NCBI RefSeq assembly: GCF_000968135.1
Contig: NZ_FO538765.1
Span: forward strand, 1,007,819 to 1,071,818
DNA: 64,000 bases
DNA from: Magnetospira sp. QH-2
Lineage (GTDB): Bacteria; Pseudomonadota; Alphaproteobacteria; Rhodospirillales; Magnetospiraceae
Reading direction: 5' to 3'
Positions within the stretch are counted from its first letter, which is position 1; each line of letters opens with the position of its first letter. A model generated the notes under the pieces. It did not search any database. It was not told where the DNA came from and was given only the letters and a program-made list of their open reading frames with translations. Below are positions 18,768 through 27,983 of this stretch, piece by piece. A program made the position numbers and the translations under genes.

Positions 18768-20378
18768 ATGGACCAAATTCTTTCCTATATCCCTGCAATT
18801 TGGCGCCGTAGATGGTACGTGATCTGGGTGGCATGGCTGGTCTGCCTGATCGGGTGGCCGGTTGTGGCCTTTATTCCTGACAAATATGAGTCCAATGCGC
18901 GAATCGTGGTCGACACGGAAAGCATGCTGCGACCGCTGTTGCGGGGCTTGACGGTCGAGACCAATAAACTCCAGCAAATCGAAATCATGCATCGGACTTT
19001 GTTGAGCCGCCCCAATCTGGAAAAAGTGATCCGGATGACCGATTTGGATATCGGAGCGGTGACCGAGGCCGAAACCGAGAAGTTGATCCAGAGGCTACAG
19101 TCGAATGTCACCGTCACGGCGCAACGCACGAACCTCTTCTTGATCGCCTATAGCGACCCGATCCCCGAGGTCGCTTACAAGGTTGTCCAAGCCCTGATTA
19201 GTATTTTCGTGGAAGGCAACCTGGGCACCAGCCGGAAGGAATTGGATTCAGCGCGGCAGTTCATTGACGAGCAGGTGCGGATTTACGAAGAGCAGATGAC
19301 GACGGCTGAACAGCGATTGTCCCGCTTCAAGCAGGCCAATATCGATCTGCTTCCCGGAAGTTCCAACTACTACGATTTTCTCACGGCAGCCCGCAGTGAG
19401 TTGACCAAGCTGAAAGAAAATCTCGCGGACGCGGATACGCGGGTTTCTGAAATCCAGCGTCAATTGGGCGGTGTGCCGGAATACATTGAATTCGATGATG
19501 ACTCGACCGGAAGTGGGCCGCCGTCGGGGGTCGCCTCCCGTCTGATGGAATTGCAGCACCGGATGGATGATTTGCTGCTGAAATACACAAAAAACCATCC
19601 CGACGTCAAAGCGACCCAGCGCTTGGTTGACGATCTGAAAAAAGAACTGGCGGAAGAACGGGCCTCGGCTGCCACGGGAGGGCCGGGAAGCGGCGGCCCA
19701 GCGATCACCCGTCGCCCCAACGAGGTTTACCAAAGCATCAAAATGCAATTGGTTTCCGCACAGACCGAAGTGGCAAGTCTGCGCTCAAAGGTTTCACGGC
19801 AGGAAGGAGTCAATGCCAAGCTCGAAGAGCAAGCCAGCATGGTTCCAGAAGTCGAGAGCGAGTTGGACCGCCTGACCCGCGATTTTGAACTAAGCCGAAA
19901 AAACTACGAGGAACTCCTCGCCCGGCAAGAAGCGGCGATCATGTCCGAAAGCCAAGAAACCAAGGCTGAAAAAGTTCAGTTCAGGATTGTTGAGCCGCCG
20001 ACGCTTCCGGTCATTCCCACGGGTCTCAAGCGATCCTTGGTTCTGACCGCGGTCATGGTTTTAGGGTTCGGTGCCGGATTGGGCTTGGTAACCTTGTTTG
20101 TGAGCCTGCAAACCACGTTCCCGAGCACTTTGCGCTTGGCCCAGGTTACCGGAAGACCGGTGCTGGGCATTGTTTCGGTGAGTGTGCCCAAGGGCACGAA
20201 AACCTACCGGACCGTGCGGATCGTGACCTTTGTCCTGGCCATATGGGTCCTGATTGCCGTTTACTTCGGCCTGATGGTGGTCGAGCGCAATATCGGTCTG
20301 GTCAACGTTGTTCCCGCGGATGTGAAGGCGCAATTGATCAACAAGCTGCCCGAAGGCATCCGAGGCAGGCTGGAATAG
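18768..20378 (+). CDS. Polysaccharide chain-length determinant, XrtA-associated (TIGR03007-type)
   Basis: A 536-aa Wzz/GNVR-family inner-membrane protein. A first membrane segment (residues about 17-37) is followed by a periplasmic Wzz domain, a long coiled-coil region (residues about 160-410) with a GNVR-like ELDRLTRDFELSRKNYEELLARQE, and a last segment near residue 430 plus another near 495. It sets polymer length in Wzy-type export together with the tyrosine kinase encoded 30 bp downstream. It heads the plus-strand arm of the locus. Confidence 0.9.
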   Translation: MDQILSYIPAIWRRRWYVIWVAWLVCLIGWPVVAFIPDKYESNARIVVDTESMLRPLLRGLTVETNKLQQIEIMHRTLLSRPNLEKVIRMTDLDIGAVTEAETEKLIQRLQSNVTVTAQRTNLFLIAYSDPIPEVAYKVVQALISIFVEGNLGTSRKELDSARQFIDEQVRIYEEQMTTAEQRLSRFKQANIDLLPGSSNYYDFLTAARSELTKLKENLADADTRVSEIQRQLGGVPEYIEFDDDSTGSGPPSGVASRLMELQHRMDDLLLKYTKNHPDVKATQRLVDDLKKELAEERASAATGGPGSGGPAITRRPNEVYQSIKMQLVSAQTEVASLRSKVSRQEGVNAKLEEQASMVPEVESELDRLTRDFELSRKNYEELLARQEAAIMSESQETKAEKVQFRIVEPPTLPVIPTGLKRSLVLTAVMVLGFGAGLGLVTLFVSLQTTFPSTLRLAQVTGRPVLGIVSVSVPKGTKTYRTVRIVTFVLAIWVLIAVYFGLMVVERNIGLVNVVPADVKAQLINKLPEGIRGRLE

Positions 20379-20408
20379 AAGATCCCGCCTTGGCGGCGGG
20401 CAACGACT

Positions 20409-21431
20409 ATGGATTGGACCCAAACGAGCGAGCGTCGAAAGATGGAGCGGAAAAAAAAGCGACCTTCCCTGATTGAGCGCGCCGCCGAACGGTTTTCGAG
20501 CAGCGGTGTGGACTTTTCGGAAAAGCCAACGACCTCGGCGCGGAAGGCCGAGGCCGATAGTCGCCCCGGCGGCGGTGCCGAGGGCGGGGAGATGGCCGTC
20601 GAACCGAAAGGCCCGCCAGCGCCTGTGGAGCCCACACCCGCCAAAGGGTCCGATGGCGGCGGCAAGGATGGCTATCGCGGCGGCAATCATATTGATATCG
20701 ACCTGGATGCCATAGCGGAAAAAGGCATGATTACCTCGCGCGGCGAACGCTCCCGGATGACGGAAGAGTTCCGGGTGATCAAACGTCCGCTTTTGTTGCG
20801 CGCCCTGGCGACCGGCGAGGAAGCCGTCAAGGACGGTAACCTGATCATGGTCACCAGCGCCATTCCCGGTGAAGGCAAGACCTATACGTCGGTGAATCTG
20901 GCCATGAGCATCGCCAAGGAACGCGATGTGTTTGTGTTGTTGGTGGATGCGGATTTGAGCCGTCCCAATGTCATGCCGACCTTAGGCTTGAAAGCGGACC
21001 GCGGGCTCGTGGACCTTCTGGAAAATGAAGATCTTGACGTTGCCGATGTGTTGATGCGGACCAATATTCCCAATCTCTCCATCATTCCGGCGGGGCGCTC
21101 TCACTCCATGGGTACGGAATTGTTGGCCAGTGAACGGGCTGGACAGGTCATCAATGAGATTGCCATGCGATATCGCAACCGTGTGATTATCTTCGATACC
21201 GCGCCGGTTCTGGCCAGTAGCGAAGGCGGGGCGCTGTTGAAACATGTGGGGCAGATTATCCTGGTGGTCGAATTCGAACGGACCAAGGAAGTGGAAGTGT
21301 TGGGCGCACTGGATATGTTGGACAACTGCGAACATATCAATCTGGTGCTCAACAAGGCAGGGACCAGACTTGCCGGAGGCCACGGTGGATCCGCCTATTA
21401 CGGTAGCTATTACGCCGGTGGCGATGACTGA
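20409..21431 (+). CDS. XrtA-associated tyrosine autokinase (TIGR03018-type)
   Basis: A 340-aa BY-kinase cytoplasmic domain. A low-complexity, Gly/Pro-rich N-terminal linker (residues about 30-90) precedes the ATPase. Walker A is TSAIPGEGKTYTSVNLA (residues about 155-170), Walker A' is LLVDADLSRPN and Walker B-like is RVIIFDTAP. A C-terminal Tyr-rich tail (YYGSYYAGGDD) is the expected autophosphorylation cluster. It pairs with the preceding chain-length protein to control polymer export. Confidence 0.9.
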   Translation: MDWTQTSERRKMERKKKRPSLIERAAERFSSSGVDFSEKPTTSARKAEADSRPGGGAEGGEMAVEPKGPPAPVEPTPAKGSDGGGKDGYRGGNHIDIDLDAIAEKGMITSRGERSRMTEEFRVIKRPLLLRALATGEEAVKDGNLIMVTSAIPGEGKTYTSVNLAMSIAKERDVFVLLVDADLSRPNVMPTLGLKADRGLVDLLENEDLDVADVLMRTNIPNLSIIPAGRSHSMGTELLASERAGQVINEIAMRYRNRVIIFDTAPVLASSEGGALLKHVGQIILVVEFERTKEVEVLGALDMLDNCEHINLVLNKAGTRLAGGHGGSAYYGSYYAGGDD

Positions 21432-21497
21432 TTTCGTCAAAGGACTGGAAATGGCGCCGTCACGGTGGCCGATGAATTGGGCGATTGCGAGTACCCG

Positions 21498-23006
21498 ATG
21501 ACTGGGAACAATGATCGGCTGGCCTATTGGATGGCCGGGTTGGGTGTGTTGATGGTAACGGCGCTGTTGTTCGAAACGGCGCGCGATACGGTCGGTGTCT
21601 GGTCGACCTCCTCATCCTTCAATCATGGTTTTGCAATTTTTCCTGTCGTCGCGTACCTGATTTGGGAACGCAAGGCGGATTTGGCGTGGGTGGTGCCCAA
21701 ACCGGCCCCATGGGCGCTGATTCTGGTATCCGGGGCGGCGGTCGTCTGGTTGATCGGTCGTGTAACGGATACCTTGTTGGTCCAGCAGATCGGGTTCATG
21801 GGGGTGGCAGAATCCCTTGTGCTGACGCTTTTGGGCCCACAGGTAGCATGGCGGATCGCCTTTCCGCTGTTTTTTGCCTGGTTCGCCATTCCTTTTGGCG
21901 ATTTCCTGGTCCCGCCCATGCAGGATGTGACGGCGTTGATCCTGGTGTGGGGGCTGGAGCTGACCGGAATACCCGTTTACGCGGACGGCGTGTTGATCAG
22001 CATACCCAGCGGTGATTTCGAGGTGGCCGAGGCCTGTTCTGGCTTGCGTTTTTTCACCGCTTCAACGGCCCTGGGCGCGCTTGGAGCCAATATGCTTTAC
22101 CGTTCATGGGGTAGACGATTGGCCTTCGTCGCGCTGGCCCTGACGATCCCCATTTTGGCCAATGGATTTAGGGCTTACGGAATCGTCGTTCTGGCCCATT
22201 ATGTGGACCGTGATTTCGCCCTGGGTGTGGACCATCTGATTTATGGTTGGATCTTCTTCTCCTTCATCACCATGATCTTGATCGCCATCGGATGGCAGTT
22301 TCGCGAGGATTTCGTGCCGACCACCGAGGCGCCTGCGGGTGCAGCCGGTTTTGCCGCGCCGGCTGGCTCAAGGTCCGTGGTCATGCTGACGGTCGGCACA
22401 TTGGCCTTGGTTTCCATTGCCCCGTCTTTCGCCTCTTTTGCCCTGGCGCGGACCGCTGAACAGGCGCCGACCATGACGGTCCCGGCGCTGTCAGCTCCAT
22501 GGCGGATCGTCGAGGAGATTCCCCAATCCTGGCAGCCGGCTTTTCTAGGCCCCGACGACGAAGCGCGGTGGCGTTTCAGCGATGGGGAAAACATGGTTGA
22601 TGTCTACATCGCCTACTATGCCCGGCAGAGGCAGGGATCAGAGGCCGTGTCCTATGGCAACCATGTGGACAATAAGACATGGCGCCGGGCCGGGGTTGGC
22701 ACCACGGTTGTCAAGCATGGTGAGCAATCCGTTTCCTTTCATGCCAAGACATTGATTTCCAAACATGGAAAACGGCTTTCGTGGAAAACCTACTGGGTTG
22801 ACCAGTCTTTTACCGCTCGCCCGTGGATGGCCAAAGTGATGCAAGCCAGAGCCCTGATTTTTGGCGGGACACCGGCGGCAGCGGCGTTGGTGGTATCATC
22901 GCCCTATGACGATCGCCCCAAGAAAGCGGCGGAAACTCTCAAGAAATTTTTGGCGGATTCTGGGTTTATGATCCAAACACTCGACCGGGCGGCGGGTCTC
23001 AAATAA
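21498..23006 (+). CDS. xrtA: Exosortase A with fused EpsI domain
   Basis: A 502-aa inner-membrane transpeptidase-like protein that sorts PEP-CTERM proteins. About eight membrane segments fill the first 290 residues. The catalytic triad is visible: Cys180 in EACSGLRFF, Arg225 in NGFRAYG and His246 in GVDHLIYG. Residues about 310-500 are an EpsI (DUF3485) domain, the usual XrtA fusion. The start is uncertain: ATG at 21498 is used, and a GTG at 21465 would add 11 residues. One PEP-CTERM candidate in this window lies at 57723. Confidence 0.92.
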   Translation: MTGNNDRLAYWMAGLGVLMVTALLFETARDTVGVWSTSSSFNHGFAIFPVVAYLIWERKADLAWVVPKPAPWALILVSGAAVVWLIGRVTDTLLVQQIGFMGVAESLVLTLLGPQVAWRIAFPLFFAWFAIPFGDFLVPPMQDVTALILVWGLELTGIPVYADGVLISIPSGDFEVAEACSGLRFFTASTALGALGANMLYRSWGRRLAFVALALTIPILANGFRAYGIVVLAHYVDRDFALGVDHLIYGWIFFSFITMILIAIGWQFREDFVPTTEAPAGAAGFAAPAGSRSVVMLTVGTLALVSIAPSFASFALARTAEQAPTMTVPALSAPWRIVEEIPQSWQPAFLGPDDEARWRFSDGENMVDVYIAYYARQRQGSEAVSYGNHVDNKTWRRAGVGTTVVKHGEQSVSFHAKTLISKHGKRLSWKTYWVDQSFTARPWMAKVMQARALIFGGTPAAAALVVSSPYDDRPKKAAETLKKFLADSGFMIQTLDRAAGLK

Positions 23007-23035
23007 CGGTTTTGGCTGTGAACAAGAGGTAGAGT

Positions 23036-24946
23036 ATGTGCGGCATCGTTGGCATCTATCACGATAGTAGCGCCCGCCCCATCGACGAGGCGCTGCTGTC
23101 GCACATGAACGACACCCAATTTCATCGCGGCCCGGATGAAGGCGGTCTGTTTGTCGCGCCGGGGATCGGCCTGGGCCACCGTCGGCTATCCATTCTCGAT
23201 CTTTCTGGCGGGCGTCAGCCGCTGTACAACGAGGATGACTCCGTCGTGGTCGTCTATAACGGCGAGATCTATAATTTTCAGGAACTTTTCGACGAATTGA
23301 AAGCCCTGGGACACCAGTTCCGCACCCATTGCGATACCGAGGCCATCGTGCATGCCTGGGAGGAATGGGGCGAGGACTGCGTCCATCGATTTCGCGGCAT
23401 GTTCGTCTTCGCCATCTGGGATAGCAACAAAGATACCCTGTTCCTGGCCCGTGACCGGCTGGGGATCAAGCCGCTCTACTACGCCCCCTTGGCCGATGGC
23501 ACGCTGGTCTTCGGCTCGGAATTGAAATCGGTGCTGCCCTATCCGGGCGTGCCTCGGGATCTGGACCCGGCGGCCGTGGAGGAATACTTCTCCTACGGCT
23601 ACGTTCCCGACCCGCGCAGCATCTTCAAGGGCGTGTACAAGTTGGAATCCGGCCATACCCTGACCTATCGTCGCGGTATGCCGACCCCACAACCGCGCCA
23701 GTATTGGGACGTGCGGTTCGACGCCGATGTGCCCAAGGACCCGCGCGAGATTCAGGAACAATTGATCGAGCGCCTGCGCGAGGCGGTGAAAATCCGCATG
23801 ATCGCCGAAGTGCCTTTGGGGGCGTTTCTGTCCGGTGGTGTGGATTCCAGCGCCGTGGTGGCGATGATGGCTGAATCCTCGGAAAAACCGGTGGATACCT
23901 GTTCCATGTCCTTTGCCCACAAGGATTATGACGAATCCGCCTATGCCCAAATGGTGGCCGAGCGCTATCACACCAATCACCGGGTGCAGCAGGTGGACCC
24001 GGATTCCTTTGACCTGATCGACCAGTTGGCGACCTTCTACGACGAACCTTTTGCCGATAGTTCGGCCATGCCCACCTATCGGGTCTGCAAACTGGCCCGG
24101 GAAAAGGTCACCGTCGCCCTGTCCGGCGATGGCGGCGACGAGGTCTATGCCGGGTACCGCCGCTATCCGTTCCACAGCTATGAAGAGATGGTGCGCGGCA
24201 AGCTGCCGCAGGGAATCCGCAAGCCGTTGTTCGGCATGCTCGGGGCGACCTATCCGAAACTCGACTGGGCACCGAAATTCCTGCGCGCCAAGTCCACCTT
24301 CCAGTCCATCGCCCGGGATGCGGACGAAGGCTTCTTTCACAGCGTTTCCGTGATGCCGGATCACCTGCGACGGCGCCTTTACAGCGAGCGCATGACCAAT
24401 GACCTGCAAGGGTATCATGCGGTGGAGGTGCTGCGACGGCACATGAAGGCGGCTCCCACCGATCACCCGCTGTCCAAAGTGCAATATGCGGACATGAAAA
24501 CATGGCTGCCGGGCGATATCCTGCCCAAAGTGGATCGCACCAGCATGGCGGTATCGTTGGAGGTGCGGGTGCCGGTGTTGGACCATAAATTTGTCGAATG
24601 GTCCTGTGGCCTGCCACCGGATATGAAGCTGAACGGGCGCGAGGGAAAATATATCTTCAAGAAGGCCCTGGAGCCGCACCTGCCCGATGACATTCTTTAC
24701 CGCAAGAAGATGGGCTTCTCCGTGCCCCTGGCTGCCTGGTTTCGAGGACCCCTGAAGGACCGGGTCCGTGACGTGGTCACCGGCGACCTTCTGGGGGATT
24801 GTGGTCTATTTGATCAAAAATACCTGAAGACTCTGGTTGATCAGCATCAGGCCGGGTTGCGCGATCATAGTGCGCCCCTTTGGACGATCGTCATGTTCGA
24901 ATCCTTTTTGCGCAAAACCCGCGAGGCGGGGAAGCCGGCGCTTTGA
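23036..24946 (+). CDS. XrtA-associated asparagine-synthase-like amidotransferase (TIGR03108-type)
   Basis: A 636-aa class II glutamine amidotransferase. Cys2 of MCGIVGIYHD is the glutaminase nucleophile, with HRGPDEGG and the VVVYNGEIYNFQEL motif following. The C-terminal synthetase domain shows the ATP PPi loop LSGGVDSSAVVAMM near residue 262 and a second SGDGGDEVYAGYRRY stretch. Members in exosortase loci probably amidate a sugar or peptide part of the exopolysaccharide pathway rather than making free asparagine. It follows exosortase by 29 bp. Confidence 0.93.
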   Translation: MCGIVGIYHDSSARPIDEALLSHMNDTQFHRGPDEGGLFVAPGIGLGHRRLSILDLSGGRQPLYNEDDSVVVVYNGEIYNFQELFDELKALGHQFRTHCDTEAIVHAWEEWGEDCVHRFRGMFVFAIWDSNKDTLFLARDRLGIKPLYYAPLADGTLVFGSELKSVLPYPGVPRDLDPAAVEEYFSYGYVPDPRSIFKGVYKLESGHTLTYRRGMPTPQPRQYWDVRFDADVPKDPREIQEQLIERLREAVKIRMIAEVPLGAFLSGGVDSSAVVAMMAESSEKPVDTCSMSFAHKDYDESAYAQMVAERYHTNHRVQQVDPDSFDLIDQLATFYDEPFADSSAMPTYRVCKLAREKVTVALSGDGGDEVYAGYRRYPFHSYEEMVRGKLPQGIRKPLFGMLGATYPKLDWAPKFLRAKSTFQSIARDADEGFFHSVSVMPDHLRRRLYSERMTNDLQGYHAVEVLRRHMKAAPTDHPLSKVQYADMKTWLPGDILPKVDRTSMAVSLEVRVPVLDHKFVEWSCGLPPDMKLNGREGKYIFKKALEPHLPDDILYRKKMGFSVPLAAWFRGPLKDRVRDVVTGDLLGDCGLFDQKYLKTLVDQHQAGLRDHSAPLWTIVMFESFLRKTREAGKPAL

Positions 24947-24954
24947 TTAGTCTT

Positions 24955-24994
24955 TTGCTCCCTCCTGATGGCCATCGCGATGGTGGGGGAGCAA
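24955..24994 (+). other. Intercistronic hairpin before the acyl carrier protein gene
   Basis: TTGCTCCC (24955-24962) pairs with GGGAGCAA (24987-24994), and the loop contains its own small palindrome GATGGCCATC. No T-run follows, so it looks like an mRNA-processing or partial attenuation structure inside the operon rather than a full terminator. Confidence 0.4.
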
Positions 24995-25017
24995 TAATTG
25001 AATGAATGGAAAATAAC

Positions 25018-25269
25018 ATGGCCACCCTTGATCACGTTATCGGATTGCTCGGCGAAGTCCTGCATCTGGGAGATCGGACGGCGGATCTGACCGCCGATAC
25101 GGCGCTGTTGGGAAGTCTGCCGGAAATGGATTCCATGGCCGTGGCGACGGTGATCGCGGGTTTGGAGGAACGTTTCGACCTGGCCATCGAGGACGATGAC
25201 CTGACGGCCGAGGTTTTCCTCACTGTGGGCAGCCTCTGTGCATTCGTGGAGTCTAAGCTTGGCGGCTGA
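25018..25269 (+). CDS. Acyl carrier protein, XrtA locus
   Basis: About 83 aa of helical ACP fold. The phosphopantetheine site is Ser39 in PEMDSMAVATVIAGLEE, a variation on the usual D-S-L. The ATG at 25018 has GGAAA eight bases upstream; an ATG at 25006 is possible. In exosortase A loci an ACP of this kind accompanies an acyl-CoA ligase and hydrolases; here it is directly followed by two hydrolases, so it may carry an acyl group for polysaccharide or lipid decoration. Confidence 0.85.
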   Translation: MATLDHVIGLLGEVLHLGDRTADLTADTALLGSLPEMDSMAVATVIAGLEERFDLAIEDDDLTAEVFLTVGSLCAFVESKLGG

Positions 25270-26041
25270 TCGCGAGCCACAGTTTCTACAAGGTCCGAAT
25301 GGTCCCTTGTTTACCCTGCGGATCGGTCCTGCCGCCGCGCAGGCTCGCGCGGCTTTGATATATGTTCCGCCTTTTGCCGAAGAAGGAAATCGCTCGCGAC
25401 GGGTTGCCGTGGATTTGGCGGAGACCCTGGCGCCGCTCGGGATGGCCACTCTTTTGCTGGATCCCTATGGAACAGGGGACAGCGGGGGTGACCTGGATTC
25501 CGTTCGTTGGTCCACCTGGATCGAAGATGTGCGCGCGGCAACCGGCTGGCTGCGGGAGTCCGGCTATGAAACCATTTCCTTGCTGGGCTTGCGGTTGGGG
25601 GCTGGTCTGGCCTGTGCCGCGGCAGACGGGACAACCGAGCGGGTCATTCTTTGGCAACCGGTTCTCAAGGGCCCGACTTTCCTCACCCAGTTTCTAAGAA
25701 TTCGGGTGGCTGCGGGCCTTGGCGGCGCTCAGGAGACCGTGAAGGATTTGCGCGCACGCTGGGACGCGGGGGAAACCTTGGAAGTGGCCGGATACGCCCT
25801 GTCCGCCGCCTTGGCCAAGGATCTGGATCAATGGACTCTCGCCAACCCTGGGGTACCGGTGGATTGGTTCCAGGTCGGTGGCGAGGCGCTCAATCCCGCC
25901 GCCTCGACCTGTCTGGCCCAATGGGGGGCAACGAGTCGGGCTCAAGTCGTATCTGGCGAGGCCTTTTGGTCCATCGAAGAAGTCGTTGCGGCGGACGATC
26001 TGGTGGCGGCGACGGCAGCCTTGTGGCAGGACAAACCATGA
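25259..26041 (+). CDS. Exosortase A system-associated alpha/beta hydrolase (type 2)
   Basis: About 260 aa. It has an early YVPPFAEEGNRSRRV segment, LDPYGTGDSGGDLDSVRW and a GLRLGAGLACAAA nucleophile region. In that last region the usual G-x-S-x-G serine appears as G-x-R-x-G, so hydrolase activity is doubtful. The family is restricted to XrtA loci. A TTG start at 25259 with GGAG upstream overlaps the ACP gene; a GTG at 25238 is the alternative. Its stop overlaps the next hydrolase by 4 nt. Confidence 0.83.
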   Translation: MAADREPQFLQGPNGPLFTLRIGPAAAQARAALIYVPPFAEEGNRSRRVAVDLAETLAPLGMATLLLDPYGTGDSGGDLDSVRWSTWIEDVRAATGWLRESGYETISLLGLRLGAGLACAAADGTTERVILWQPVLKGPTFLTQFLRIRVAAGLGGAQETVKDLRARWDAGETLEVAGYALSAALAKDLDQWTLANPGVPVDWFQVGGEALNPAASTCLAQWGATSRAQVVSGEAFWSIEEVVAADDLVAATAALWQDKP

Positions 26042-26898
26042 CCGTCGTCATCCAGGAACAGGCGCTGACTTTTCCCTGTGACGGGGAAACCCTGGTGGGA
26101 GTCCTGCATCAACCCGCCGCGCCGGGGAATCGAGGCGTGGTGGTGGTGGTCGGCGGCCCCCAGTACCGGATCGGCACCCATCGACAGTATGTGCTTTTGG
26201 CCCGGGAACTGGCGGCACAGGGAATCCCGGTGCTCCGTTTCGACCTGCGCGGCATGGGAGACAGCACCGGCGACTTCCCCGGTTTCGAGGACTTGAACGT
26301 GGATATCCGCGCGGCGGTGGATTGCTTGCAGGCCCAGGCACCGTCCGTGAACGACGTCGTTCTATTGGGCCTTTGCGATGGCGCGTCGGCGTCGGCCTTC
26401 TATGGGGCGACGGATTCCCGCATCGGGGGGTTGGTGCTCATCAATCCCTGGGTGCGCAGCGAACAGACGTTGGCTCGCGCGCAAGTCCGTCACTATTACC
26501 TGCAACGGCTCACCTCCCCTCAATTCTGGCGCAAGGCCCTGGGGGGCGGTCTCAATCCCTTGCGCGTAGGCAGCGAGCTGCTGGGCAAGGTCGCTCAGGC
26601 TCGCGGGGTGAAAAAAGACCATGGAACCCAGGCTCATCCCGAGCCCCTTTCCTTGCCCGAACGGGTGTCGGCGGCGCTTCGGGCCTTTGATCGTCGGGTA
26701 TTGGTGATTTTGGGGGGCGCCGATATGACCGCCCAAGAATTTGATACGGCCGTATGGCGCAGCAGTGCCATGAAGGATTGGACGGCGCGGTCTCAGGTCA
26801 CTTTGCAGCGGCAACCGGGAGCCAACCATACCTATTCCACCGCCGCTTGGCGGCGGCAGGTCCATGATTGGATCAGCCAATGGCTATTGCTACCGTGA
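26038..26898 (+). CDS. Exosortase A system-associated alpha/beta hydrolase (type 1)
   Basis: A 286-aa alpha/beta hydrolase starting MTVVIQEQALTF at an ATG that overlaps the preceding stop. Visible are VVVVVGGPQYRIGTHRQ, FDLRGMGDSTGDFPGFE, GLCDGASASAFY (nucleophile elbow with Asp/Cys in place of a canonical Ser) and a final GANHTYSTAAWR, where a catalytic His is expected. It and its partner probably act together on an acyl intermediate of the locus. Its end overlaps the convergent acetyltransferase gene by 9 bp. Confidence 0.83.
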   Translation: MTVVIQEQALTFPCDGETLVGVLHQPAAPGNRGVVVVVGGPQYRIGTHRQYVLLARELAAQGIPVLRFDLRGMGDSTGDFPGFEDLNVDIRAAVDCLQAQAPSVNDVVLLGLCDGASASAFYGATDSRIGGLVLINPWVRSEQTLARAQVRHYYLQRLTSPQFWRKALGGGLNPLRVGSELLGKVAQARGVKKDHGTQAHPEPLSLPERVSAALRAFDRRVLVILGGADMTAQEFDTAVWRSSAMKDWTARSQVTLQRQPGANHTYSTAAWRRQVHDWISQWLLLP

Positions 26899-27975
26899 CA
26901 ACAGGGCCTTCTTGATCTTGGGCGCCAACACATGGCGGGCGGCGCCAAGAGCGCCCCGGAGCGTCTTTGGATTGTAGGCGGCCAGTCCCCAGAGATCCCG
27001 CCGCTGGAATAGCCATTCTTCCTTATAAGGCTCGGCGCCAATGCCGAAATCCACTTCGTGAACATGGTCCTCGTCGATGACGTGACGCATCAGGTGGAGG
27101 AGGGAAAGGCGACCAAGCGCCTGTTTCTTGTAGTCCTCGTCATAGGCGGTTTTGTACATGCTGGCGCGACCGCCCCGCACAAAGGACAATTGCTCGGCCA
27201 CCGGTTTGTCATCCCAGTACACAAGACCCAGGCGCAGGGAGCCTTCCTCCGCGGCGGCGCGGATCAGCGACCGCATGAAGTCGGGTTTGGCTTCCGGCTG
27301 CTTCCAACTGGCGGCATAGATGAGCTCATAGTCGGCAATAGCCCGGTCCAGACCCTCCGGCCCGGTATGCATGACATGATGATAGGCCCCCGACCGCTCC
27401 GCCTTGCGTTCCATGCGCAAGAGGGTCTTGCGGATGGAGGATCCGCGACGGGACAGGTAGGTCGCGCTATCCGGATCCGTAATGGATTCATAGATGTTGG
27501 CATATTGGAAATAGGGCTGGACCGCCCAACCGTTGCGGTGCAAGGCGGCGACCAGCCAATCGAAACTGGGAGTGTCTTTTTCCATGGCGCGGAACGACAT
27601 ATGTTCCCAGCGGCTTTCCCGGGCACACAAGTGGTCAACAAGAGCGTCCAAGGCTGCTTTGGGATTGGCAAGATTGTCTGCGTACAAGGGCTCCCACAGG
27701 ACCGTATAGACATTGGTCAGCGAGCCCACGGTGCGCAGGACCAGGTCCTTGCCGCCGGTGACACTCAGAGCAGGGAGCAGCAACAAGCAGCGGGAGTCTT
27801 GGTTGTCATCGGCGACCGCGTAAAAATGGATGCCATCTCCGGGGGCACAGGCTTCATCAATCAGGCAGCGATACCAGGTCCAAGAGGAGAAAAAGCTGCC
27901 CTCTCGGTGAAGGAGCGCGCTGGCTTGCTCCGGCAAGTCGGCTAGGCGATCAAAACGCGTGACCTGATAGGACAT
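26890..27975 (-). CDS. GNAT acetyltransferase, CelD/BcsL-like
   Basis: A 361-aa protein with the acetyltransf_6 pattern seen in CelD/BcsL-type proteins. It has FFSSWTWYRCLIDEA near the N terminus, RRGSSIRKTLLRMERKAE in the middle and KQALGRLSLLHLMRHVID with VDFGIGAEPYKEEW at the C-terminal CoA-binding end. Such proteins acylate sugars during polysaccharide synthesis. It is 8 bp downstream of the beta-helix gene in the same direction and convergent with the hydrolase operon. Confidence 0.8.
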   Translation of the reverse strand: MSYQVTRFDRLADLPEQASALLHREGSFFSSWTWYRCLIDEACAPGDGIHFYAVADDNQDSRCLLLLPALSVTGGKDLVLRTVGSLTNVYTVLWEPLYADNLANPKAALDALVDHLCARESRWEHMSFRAMEKDTPSFDWLVAALHRNGWAVQPYFQYANIYESITDPDSATYLSRRGSSIRKTLLRMERKAERSGAYHHVMHTGPEGLDRAIADYELIYAASWKQPEAKPDFMRSLIRAAAEEGSLRLGLVYWDDKPVAEQLSFVRGGRASMYKTAYDEDYKKQALGRLSLLHLMRHVIDEDHVHEVDFGIGAEPYKEEWLFQRRDLWGLAAYNPKTLRGALGAARHVLAPKIKKALLSR

Positions 27976-27983
27976 GGCAGGCC

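Noticed and set aside
23186-24679. Open frame of nearly 500 codons antisense to the amidotransferase gene
   Set aside because: It lies wholly inside a clear asparagine-synthase-type gene and shows no motif; a codon-bias shadow.
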